Positions 31,080 through 42,500 of a stretch of 64,000 nt of DNA are shown one piece after another. Every line of letters begins with the position of its first letter. The first letter of the stretch is position 1. The notes under the pieces were generated by a model, which searched no databases, was not told the origin of the DNA, and saw nothing but the letters and a program-made list of their open reading frames with translations. Origin of the DNA: Biomphalaria glabrata (Eukaryota; Mollusca; Gastropoda; Planorbidae). Location of the stretch: contig NC_074726.1 in the NCBI RefSeq assembly GCF_947242115.1, positions 2,654,951 to 2,718,950 of the forward strand. The letters run 5' to 3'. The translations under genes were made by a program, and so were the position numbers.

Positions 31080-32035
31080 TGTTATAAAAATGTAAATCTA
31101 AATATTTAACTAGACAGATGTTTTGTTTCATAAAAGATACAACTTAAGGTATATTCATTTCTTGCTAAATTATAATATAGTTGCATAAGACAGATCTTTA
31201 ATACATTAATTACAAATACAAGGATATTATTAATAGCACATTTTTTTTTAATTCTTAGGACATCTTTCAATTTAATGTTATGTTTTGTTATTTAAGATAA
31301 ATATATTACAAGCTGCTGTTGAAATTTCTGTTAATCTTAACACCTTGTACCTACATCTTTTGGACTATGATGAAAGAAACATGGCTGCAAACAGTTTTTA
31401 TTTCTTTTAACTTGGATGTCTTTTGTTTAAAAAGCTTATATCAACTCCCTCTGTCTGGTAAAAGGTTTGAATAAGTTATTTTTCCCATGCCCATTCTGAT
31501 ATCAACTGCTAATCTATTTAGTACTACTACATTAACTAGTGGAAGCACTACTTGTTCAGTTGCTACTTAGATCTAGAAGTTTTATAAAATTTATTTGAAG
31601 GTGCGAAAAAAATGACTAGAATTTAAATTGGCTACTCAGAATCCTGAGGGGGGGGGTGTGCAAGTGCATCCTCTTGCACCCCTCTGCCGGCGCCCATGGC
31701 TACAATATCACAATCAAACTAACTTTAAGAGCCTTGCATTTAGCGAAAGCATACAGTAGGCCTAGATTCTATATCATCGAAATTCTGTTTCCTCAATGTC
31801 CATAGATCAAGCTCAATTATAATAGCAATACTGACCAATAGCAAATCCAATATTTTCAGGATATTTTTATAATTCCAGATTTCCATGAGCCCGTGGAATA
31901 TGAGAATGCCGCAGAAAACACTGTAAATATGGTTTAATTTAATAAAATATCTAGAATGAGCGCGGCTGCATATTTTGCAGTGGCATAAGACCAGCCCTGA
32001 TCGAGCGAGAGTCGGTCACCTATGCCTATAGACAT
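31080..32035. other. intergenic; R2 fragment at 31443-31510 (minus)
   Basis: The R2 fragment is recognised by CTGTCTGGTAAAAGG and TTTTTCCCATGCCCATTC. A GC-richer patch around 31640-31700 (GGGGGGGGTGTGCAAGTGCA) is unassigned. The 5' exon or promoter of gene A should lie in or beyond this stretch. Confidence 0.4.
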
Positions 32036-33240
32036 GTGAGACATCTATAGATCTATAAATAGCACATCTATAAATAGATCTATATAGACTCTATAATAAA
32101 AATAAAATATATATAGTCTATATTCTATATAGGTCTGTGACTGTGTTCCCACCATTTGTAATTTTTTTACATTGTGATTGAGTGTTAGATTTAGATTATC
32201 ATTGATTATCATTATGTTATGTAGATCTAGATCTATCTTATAATTAATTTTAGATCTAGATTCTAGATCTAGTCTAGTAGAATCTAGTTCTAGAAGTAGA
32301 AATAGTAGTTCAACTAGTAGAACTGTTGAACTACTACTAGATCTAGAACTAGATCTAATTACTATGACAGACTACACTATGAGTGACTATGAGTGACTAA
32401 CTTGAGTCTTGACTGTCTTGACTTAAAAACCAAGCCAAGCAAGGAGTGAAAGTCTGAAAGTGAAGGACTCAAGGAGGTGACGGTCTGATCAGACAATTCA
32501 GTAATTCAATAATTGTCACTAATCCTAAGCTAGATCTAGATTTAGTTACTTACTGTAGATGATAGTAGATCTAGCTAGTAGTGCTAGATTCTAAATCTAG
32601 ATTAAGACTAAGATTTACAGTGAATTTACAATTATTACAGTGTACACTATAATATAGAAATTATAAAGACAATCTATATTTTATCGTAGACTAGATCTAG
32701 ACTACAGTAACAGTACTTGATCTAGATCTAGAATAATCTAGATTATAATTATAATACTTGTAATCAGGGCTTTTTTTTGTATTTTAATGTATATAATATA
32801 TATTATTAATTTTTAGTATTTAAAAGTTAGGCAATCAACTACTGAGTACCGGCACCTAATCACTGAGTACTGGCACCTATTTTTTTTTTTTACAAAAAAA
32901 GCATTGCTAATGTCTAGATATCTAGAGATATAGACGTCTAGAAACTAGACTAGACTACTCATCTAGATCTAGAACTAGTAGAGTTACTACTCTACTGACT
33001 TATAACTGACTCTAGTGGTCTAGAAGTGTAGAAGAGTCTACATCTAGTCTAGATTCTAATTTCTAATCTTTTTCTAGATCTAGAATCTAGAAGTCCTAAG
33101 AAGTAGAGTATAGAATAATATTTAATCTAGTAGATCTTCTGTAGATGTCTAGAATGATTAGAAGTTAATAGAACTAGATCTAGTCATAGTTAACTTTTAT
33201 ATGACTTACATATATATATAATATAGAAATATAGAATATA
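32036..33240. repeat. AGATCTAG/TCTAGA-dense tract between divergent zinc-finger genes
   Basis: Tens of AGATCT, CTAGAT and TCTAGA words occur without strict periodicity, mixed with ATATAT. Similar tracts are at 60540-61670, 63110-63260 and 63720-63915. The tract occupies the shared upstream region of genes A and B. Confidence 0.85.
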
Positions 33241-33352
33241 TATATACCAGTATATAAAATGTTTATAACTTCTTATGCTACTGGTCTAAAAAATTATTTT
33301 CATATAATATACATAACATGTATTTTTTTTATTTTTTTTTAGTTTTATAGAG

Positions 33353-33463
33353 ATGACAAAGATACACAAATCTGTATTTAAAGATGTCAGACACAACACA
33401 AACTTATTACTTGGGACACCTGAAGGCATACCACTGGACTTGGTACTAGCAATGCAGAACTAG
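33353..33463 (+). CDS. possible 36-codon upstream ORF of gene B
   Basis: If the acceptor at 33342 (TTTTATTTTTTTTTTAG) is used, the 5' UTR exon begins at 33343. It then contains an ATG at 33353 whose frame (MTKIHKSVFKDVRHNTN ... LAMQN) ends at TAG 33463, before the main ATG at 33591. It could lower translation of gene B. There is no evidence for a conserved peptide. Confidence 0.3.
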   Translation: MTKIHKSVFKDVRHNTNLLLGTPEGIPLDLVLAMQN

Positions 33464-33590
33464 AAGTAAATCCTATTTGTATCAGTTTTATAAACATTAA
33501 TATAGACTCAGTGAGTAATTGCTGAACTAACAATTGTTGAAGGAAATCATAAATAATCATTTTCAAGTTCAAGCCTACAAATAGATTGCA

Positions 33591-36500
33591 ATGGCAGCCA
33601 ATAACTTTACTCACGAACTTGGAAATGTAAAAATAGAAGATAGTGAAACAGAAGAAATAAGTTTGGCTCTGCAGCCATTAAACACTGAAGATAGTGAAGA
33701 ACAAATCACTTTGTATATGCTGCCTTCCAACACTGAAGATGGGGAAGAAATCATTTTCTCGACTCACCCTTTCAACAATGAAGTTAGTGAAGAAGAGATT
33801 CAAGAAATCAAGTCAATGCAGCTTTCAAGCAATGAAGTTAGTGATGAGATAACTTTGTCTACACAGCCTTTACAAAATGAAGGTATCGATACATCTAATC
33901 TCATTAGTGGAAACCAACACCAGGTATGCCTGAAATGTGTATTTAAAAAATCTAGTGTCTGAATAAATTAACTAAAAGATAGATACAAATATAACTCTTA
34001 ATAACCACACATAATAAACCATTTTTAAAAAATTAAAAGTCAATTCAACCTTTAACTTTTTGGGATCTTAATTAGCTGCAACCCCAACAAGAAAGATAAA
34101 ATAAATATCCTCAAGGAAATGCAGAGATGTGTTATGAATGTAAATGTTCTGGTACATGGTCATGATACCAAGTGTTATGAATGTAGATGTTCTAGTACAT
34201 GGTCATGATACCAAGTGTTATGAATGTAGATGTTCTAGTACATGGTCATGATACCAAGTGTTATGAATGTAGATGTTCTGGTACATGGTCATGATACCAA
34301 GTGTTATGAATGTAGATATTCTAGTACATGGTCATGATTCCAAGTGTTATGAATGTAGATATTCTAGTACATGGTCATGATACCAAGTGTTATGAATGTA
34401 GATGTTCTAGTACATGGTCATGATACCAAGTGTTATGAATGTAGATGTTCTAGTACATGGTCATGATACCAAGTGTTATGAATGTAGATGTTCTGGTACA
34501 TGGTCATGATACCAAGTGTTATGAATGTAGATATTCTGGTACATGGTCATGATACCAAGTGTTATGAATGTAGATATTCTAGTACATGGTCATGATACCA
34601 AGTGTTATGAATGTAGATATTCTAGTACATGGTCATGATACCAAGTGTTATGAATGTAGATGTTCTGGTACATGGTCATGATACCAAGTGTTATGAATGT
34701 AGATATTCTAGTACATGGTCATGATACCAAGTGTTATGAATGTAGATGTTCTAGTACATGGTCATGATACCAAGTGTTATGAATGTAGATGTTCTAGTAC
34801 ATGGTCATAATACCAAGTGTTATGAATGTAGATGTTCTGGTACATGGTCATGATACCAAGTGTTATGAATGTAGATGTTCTGGTACATGGTCATGATACC
34901 AAGTGTTATGAATGTAGATATTCTAGTACATGGTCATGATACCAAGTGTTATGAATGTAGATATTCTAGTACATGGTCATGATACCAAGTGTTATGAATG
35001 TAGATGTTCTAGTACATGGTCATGATACCAAGTGTTATGAATGTAGATGTTCTAGTACATGGTCATGATACCAAGTGTTATGAATGTAGATGTTCTGGTA
35101 CATGGTCATGATACCAAGTGTTATGAATGTAGATGTTCTGGTACATGGTCATGATACCAAGTGTTATGAATGTAGATGTTCTAGTACATGGTCATGATAC
35201 CAAGTGTTATGAATGTAGATGTTCTAGTACATGGTCATGATACCAAGTGTTATGAATGTAGATGTTCTAGTACATGGTCATGATACCAAGTGTTATGAAT
35301 GTAGATGTTCTAGTACATGGTCATGATACCAAGTGTTATGAATGTAGATGTTCTAGTACATGGTCATGATACCAAGTGTTATGAATGTAGATGTTCTAGT
35401 ACATGGTCATGATACCAAGTGTTATGAATGTAGATGTTCTAGTACATGGTCATGATACCAAGTGTTATGAATGTAGATGTTCTAGTACATGGTCATGATA
35501 CCAAGTGTTATGAATGTAGATGTTCTAGTACATGGTCATGATACCAAGTGTTATGAATGTAGATGTTCTAGTACATGGTCATGATACCAATTGACATATC
35601 TAGCATGGATGGTTACATTCAATTCTTTTTTAACCAAAGCAATCTGTCATTAGCCCATAAGGCTGAAATTTCAGTACTATCCAGTTTATTGGGAATGTTT
35701 GTTTCTCTACTTAGTAGGGTCTGTATTTCCTATGGTTAGTGTCTTGTTAATGCTTTACTTTAGGCTTCTTGGTTTGAACAGTGGTTCTCTAAAGGTTAAA
35801 TGTTTCTCCATTATTTTGTCAAAATGTAAGACTAAAAGGTCACTGATCAGTCTTTCTATGGTAATGCGTTTTTGGAGAGCTCGCTAAAAAGTATTTTGCA
35901 AAAAGCTATTTTTGAGTAACTATTTTAAAGAGTAATAGTTTAAATTGTATGCTGATATATATTGAGATTATAATTAATTCCTAAACAAATATCCTTCTTT
36001 GCTTTGCTTTCATCTATCTTCCTTGAGTCTCTCTTTAGTGACTTGTCATGATAAGTTTACCACTAGGCTTACGATTCCACACAAAAACATTATGTTATTG
36101 TGTCTTGTCTTAACTTAGACATGACATTTTTACATTGCACTAATGACCAGATTTAAGACAGTAAGGATGTAAGATTAAAGTTTCTCATTGTGTTTCATGC
36201 AGGTTGCAAATAACATTTATAATGGTCAAACCTATGTCTCAAACATTCAAAATCAGCCTCAGGTAACATTCTGTACCGCAATTGTTTATAAAATATATTG
36301 CATTCTTCTTTCAAAGTTATTTTTGTATAAACTTGTGAAAATTAGCAAAATAAAAAGTACCCCATCTAACAATAACAAAAACTTATTTTTTTAGGATTTT
36401 ACTATTTCCTCATACATATTAAATAATATTTTTTTTAAATTTTTATCTTGAAATAGCAACAACTTGATGCTCAATACATTTCTATTCCTAAACGAATGTC

Positions 36501-39500
36501 TTAATTTGTTTTGCTTCCAATTTGTTCCCCCACCTGATGAATTCACTACTTTCCTTATTTAAATGATTTTGCTCAAATGTATTCATATTGTGTTTTGTTC
36601 TAAAAATATTTTCACATTACACTCAACCAGTTTTGAATCACTATGAATGTACAATAAAACTTTATCATTTTTACTGCACAGATCACAAACAATACTAATG
36701 GACAAAGCTATCTTTTAAATTTAGAGAATCAGGTAAGATAAAATTAACAGGTTTTTTTTTTTTGTTTGTTTTTTTTTTAAAGAGATAATTTAATAAAATC
36801 TTTCAAAAATTTGAAAAACAAAATTACCCTCTCAACAATTTAACTCTTTGACTCCGGAATTATTTTCCACACTTGGAGGGAATTAATGTTTTTGCTCCTT
36901 TCAAAGTGAAAAATAATGCTTCGATTAAACTTCTGTAACTTTTTTTTTTTTTATTATAAAATGATACACCGGGTATTTAGTATAGAATTAAAAAGGAATA
37001 TCATGCCATTTTTTATATAGCACAAAGCAATTTTTATAAAACAAAAAAAAAATTTAATATTAATGTTTGAAATTTAAAAATAATATCTTACTGACTACGA
37101 AAAAGCCTGCAGAATCTAGACCTGATCTTAGAAAAATTGTATGATCCATATGGAAAATATTTTTTTCTGTCATATACATTCATATTGTCACAAAACTTTA
37201 TGAGCAAAACATCTTAAAAACAGAAAATGGAATCTTTATCCATGTCACTACTATTGGAAAAATGAAAAATGACCAAGTCTACAGCTCTGGGTCTGTATTA
37301 GATCTAGGAAATATTATTATGATCCAAAGTAGAAACAAAAGTTTTTTTTTCACATTTCCATATAACTTTTTATGAAAACCATTTAAAAACACATAAAATG
37401 AATACTCTGAGCTCATTAGCCCCTATCACCATCATCCTGAACATAAATTTAAAGAAAATAGAACCTTTTAAAGAATCCACTCTTTCAAAGAGTAAATCAG
37501 TACCCAAAAAATCTTTCACTGTAAAAACACATTGAAAGAAATTCCGGATGTTTAGCAAAGGGAAACTATTCAAGATAATGTTTTAGCAATTAAAAGCATA
37601 TACTGGAGGAAATAAACAACAAAAAAGATAAATTTTAAAACACAGGCGTTGCCAGCGTTGATCAGAGCTTTATAGCTGCGTAGAATCAACTATGGGAGCG
37701 ACAGTACAGGGTCAAAGAGTTAACAGAGACAATTACTATTTTATGCTGTTACCGCTTTTGATTAATATTCAGCCTTATTTCACAGCCATTCCTAGTGATG
37801 ACAACACCGTCTTCAGGGATCAATAGCATTCATCAAAATTGTAATCAAGCCCTTGTAAGTCAGTACCAGGTAAGATATAATTAGTCTGCAATCATTACCC
37901 AAATTTGAAAACAAATTTAAGAAACCATATACAGTGGTCCCCTGATTTTCTGACTGTTGAAGGGCTATCACCTTCACCTGTCCCGTAGTCTGTTGGATCG
38001 TATGGGCACCACACAAGATTTATCAACTGTCTTTTTACATTCCCATCTGTCTTTTGCCTTGAATAGAACCTATTGTGCAGACTTGCAAGAATCTGTCCTT
38101 TGCCTTGAATAGAACCTATTGTGCAGACTTGCAAGAATCTGTCCTTTGCCTTGAATAGAACCTATTGTGTAGACTTGCAAGAATCTGTCCTTTGCCTTGA
38201 ATAGAACCTATTGTGCAGACTTGCATGAATCTGTCCTTTGCCTTGAATAGAACCTATTGTGCAGACTAGCAATTTAGCCTAGTATGTGCAGACTTTCTAT
38301 CTCACTTTGTGCACACTTTCTGTCTATCTCACTATGTGCACACTTTCTGTCTATCTCACTTTGTGCACACTTTCTGTCTATCTCACTTTGTGCACACTTT
38401 CTGTCTATCTCACTTTGTGCACACTTTCTGTCTATCTCACTTTGTGCACACTTTCTGTCTATCTCACTTTGTGCACACTTTCTGTCTATCTCACTTTGTG
38501 CAGACTTTCTGTCTATCTCACTTTGTGCACACTTTCTGTCTATCTCACTTTGTGCACACTTTCTGTCTATCTCACTTTGTGCACACTTTCTGTCTATCTC
38601 ACTTTGTGCACACTTTCTGTCTATCTCACTATGTGCACACTTTCTGTCTATCTCACTATGTGCACACTTTCTGTCTATCTCACTTTGTGCACACTTTCTG
38701 TCTATCTCACTCTGTGCACACTTTCTGTCTATCTCACTCTGTGCACACTTTCTGTCTATCTCACTATGTGCACACTTTCTGTCTATCTCACTCTGTGCAC
38801 ACTTTCTGTCTATCTCACTATGTGCACACTTTCTGTCTATCTCACTCTGTGCACACTTTCTGTCTATCTCACTATGTGCACACTTTCTGTCTATCTCACT
38901 CTGTGCACACTTTCTGTCTATCTCACTATGTGCACACTTTCTGTCTATCTCACTATGTGCACACTTTCTGTCTATCTCACTATGTGCACACTTTCTGTCT
39001 ATCTCACTCTGTGCACACTTTCTGTCTATCTCACTTTGTGCACACTTTCTGTCTATCTCACTATGTGCACACTTTCTGTCTATCTCACTTTGTGCACACT
39101 TTCTGTCTATCTCACTTTGTGCACACTTTCTGTCTATCTCACTCTGTGCACACTTTCTGTCTATCTCACTATGTGCACACTTTCTGTCTATCTCACTTTG
39201 TGCACACTTTCTGTCTATCTCACTTTGTGCACACTTTCTGTCTATCTCACTTTGTGCACACTTTCTGTCTATCTCACTATGTGCACACTTTCTGTCTATC
39301 TCACTCTGTGCACACTTTCTGTCTATCTCACTTTGTGCACACTTTCTGTCTATCTCACTTTGTGCACACTTTCTGTCTATCTCACTTTGTGCACACTTTC
39401 TGTCTATCTCACTTTGTGCACACTTTCTGTCTATCTCACTTTGTGCACACTTTCTGTCTATCTCACTTTGTGCACACTTTCTGTCTATCTCACTTTGTGC

Positions 39501-42500
39501 ACACTTTCTGTCTATCTCACTTTGTGCACACTTTCTGTCTATCTCACTATGTGCACACTTTCTGTCTATCTCACTATGTGCACACTTTCTGTCTATCTCA
39601 CTCTGTGCACACTTTCTGTCTATCTCACTCTGCACACTTTCTGTCTATCTCACTATGTGCACACTTTCTGTCTATCTCACTCTGTGCACACTTTCTGTCT
39701 ATCTCACTCTGTGCACACTTTCTGTCTATCTCACTATGTGCACACTTTCTGTCTATCTCACTCTGTGCACACTTTCTGTCTATCTCACTCTGTGCACACT
39801 TTCTGTCTATCTCACTCTGTGCACACTTTCTGTCTATCTCACTATGTGCACACTTTCTGTCTATCTCACTCTGTGCACACTTTCTGTCTATCTCACTATG
39901 TGCACACTTTCTGTCTATCTCACTCTGTGCACACTTTCTGTCTATCTCACTCTGTGCACACTTTCTGTCTATCTCACTTTGTGCACACTTTCTGTCTATC
40001 TCACTCTGTGCACACTTTCTATCTCACTCTGTGCACACTTTCTGTCTATCTGACTATGTGCACACTTTCTGTCTATCTCACTATGTGCACACTTTCTGTC
40101 TATCTCACTATGTGCACACTTTCTGTCTATCTCACTATGTGCACACTTTCTGTCTATCTCACTTTGTGCACACTTTCTGTCTATCTCACTTTGTGCACAC
40201 TTTCTGTCTATCTCACTCTGTGCACACTTTCTGTCTATCTGACTATGTGCACACTTTCTATCTACCCCATGGTTTCTATCAATGTATTAGATGGAGAATG
40301 TAACATGAAATTTTGTTTAGTCGCCAAATTAACTGGAGTTTTTAGATATCACTTAGTCATTTTTCTTATATCACTTGGTCATTTTTCTTATATCACTTGG
40401 TCATTTTTCTTATATCACTTGGTCATTTTTCTTATATTACTTAGTCATTTTTCTTATATCACTTGGTCATTTTTCTTATATTACTTAGTCATATATCACT
40501 TAGCCATTTTTCTTATATCACCACTAGAAAGAAGAAACTGAGAAAGATGGAAATACTGAACCAGCTTTGGATTACCTCTTTCTCTCCTAATTGATGATAC
40601 CATAGTTGATTTGACCTCATTAAATTTAATTAATGTTTCATTTTATAAACTTTACGTTGTTTTATATAAAGAAGAGCATGCATTTCCCTTGAATTTAATG
40701 CCAAATAAAACATTGTCTGATGACAGACGAAAATGTTAAAGCTGAACCATAACAGGGGAGTGAAATGCAAATGAGTAAAATGAATAATTCTTTCGAAACA
40801 TGGACGATAACAGAGAAAAGAGTTAAGTAACTGCTATATTTTATTTTTATTCTTTTTTCACTCTGTCACTATAAAATGATTTTATCCGTTCTATCTATCT
40901 ACTTAGCCTTCTGGAAACATTTACAATAATTCTACCTATTATCTTTTGGCTGGGAATCAGACTCAGGTAAGAAATGATTAGTCAGTACCGGTATTTTAAA
41001 TTACCTTGTAAGTTGATTAATAGCATATAAGAATTACTTACTTTTTTTCAGTATAAACTTATACCAAACAGTTAATTCCTAATTTAATTGATTTTTTTTC
41101 TTTGAATGTCTTCTGATTATTTATCTTGAGCTTTCAATTCATAGTCTTACATAATGTGCACGAGGCCCATCTTTATGGACCTTCACTGCACTTCGAGACA
41201 CACGACAATAACACAAAATGTCTAATCTTTCTTTGTTTCTATTTACACAGCTTTTAGGCAATAATAACATAAGCTCCTATCAAGATAATAATAAACTTCA
41301 GGTAAGCAATTACCGTTGAATGGTGGCCCAAAGAATGATGTTTAGGTAATAAGATGTGGGATTTTTCTTGCATAACATTTAAAAATTAGAAATGCAAATC
41401 AGGTGATCTCATACAGTCATATCCAGATAATTCAAATCCACATAAATTGAATTTTTTTTTTCCTTCTATATACTGAAACAAAAATTGGTGTTTGAAGTTG
41501 GTCTTACTTGGTTTCTGATAATTGCAATAAAACTGAAACTTTTCTAGTGCTTTATAGATCTAAATCCTTTTTTACCTACACTGAACTTAAAATGTCAATC
41601 ACCTGTGGTATCATTCACCAATCCTTCAACAAAATGCTATGGATAGGTTTCTACTTGCATTGTGTGTCTGCGTAGTGTATGGTATGTTATATTGGCTTCC
41701 TGGGATTCATCTTGGCAGATGTACTGAGTTAGGGGTCAAAGACTGGATCCCTTTACCCTTTCCTTCTCCCATTCATGCACACACCAGAAATACCGTACAC
41801 TCCAACCGATGGATTTATACATTTTTCTTTGTATTAATTGTATGCAGACTAGTGATTCAACAGAGCGGACTAAAACTGAACACTCATCTTTGTTCAATTC
41901 CAAGGGTTTTGGTCCCTGTTGATTGCTATGTTGCTATTTTCTTGGGTCAAAACAAAAGGGCATTGTCACAATCTTCAAGCTCAAATTCTTTAAATAGAAA
42001 ATCTTGTTTGTTGAAAATTCTGGTTATATTCTGACACTTTCCTGTGCTAGACAAGTGCTAAAGAATAGGTTTAGTGGTCTAACAGATTAAAAGTAAATTA
42101 GAAATGAAATATTACATCACTGTAATTAACATTTGTTCAGACAAATGTCATGTGTCCAGAGCCCTCCCATTCTCACCTCCACAATGTTGTGTGCTCAGAA
42201 CCATCCCAACCACACCTTTACAATATCATGTTTTCCAGTGCCTCCAAAAATGTCATGATTTCAGAGCCCTTCCTTATTTAAATGTCAGCGGGCAGGGTAT
42301 GAACCCGAGACCATCAAGAAGACCCATCGACAGTCTAGTTTGCATACCCCATCCCCATCCTCTAGCAGCCATTCGTCTTTCTAATCAAATTGCAGTCTTG
42401 AATTGTTGTTTTTTTAATAACTTAACTGTATTTGTTCACTTACTGGTACTAAAATAAACCATTGCAGTTTTTATTGAAACACTTTTCCTGTATGCCTAAT

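Larger units (their letters stand above)
36203..41301 (+). repeat. five diverged phase-0 micro-exons of gene B
   Basis: Peptides are VANNIYNGQTYVSNIQNQPQ, ITNNTNGQSYLLNLENQ, a 28-mer ending ALVSQYQ, PSGNIYNNSTYYLLAGNQTQ and LLGNNNISSYQDNNKLQ. Each ends in a CAG codon at the donor, and all but the 28-mer share an N-rich start and a Y/Q middle. Exon 1 ends the same way (SGNQHQ). They look like copies of one ancestral exon. Confidence 0.75.

Noticed and set aside
34130-35590. CRISPR-like regular array
   Set aside because: There are no unique spacers; whole 43-bp units repeat head to tail. The same holds for the arrays at 15136, 16221, 26587, 38285 and 52845. The genome is eukaryotic.
38274-40541. 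Open frames of 450-750 codons on both strands
   Set aside because: They are created by the 27-bp minisatellite, whose unit length is a multiple of 3 and has no stop in most frames. No start context, splice or domain supports them.
41639-42034. 131-codon open frame in intron 6 of gene B
   Set aside because: No splice sites link it to the gene, composition is unremarkable, and it overlaps what looks like repeat sequence.
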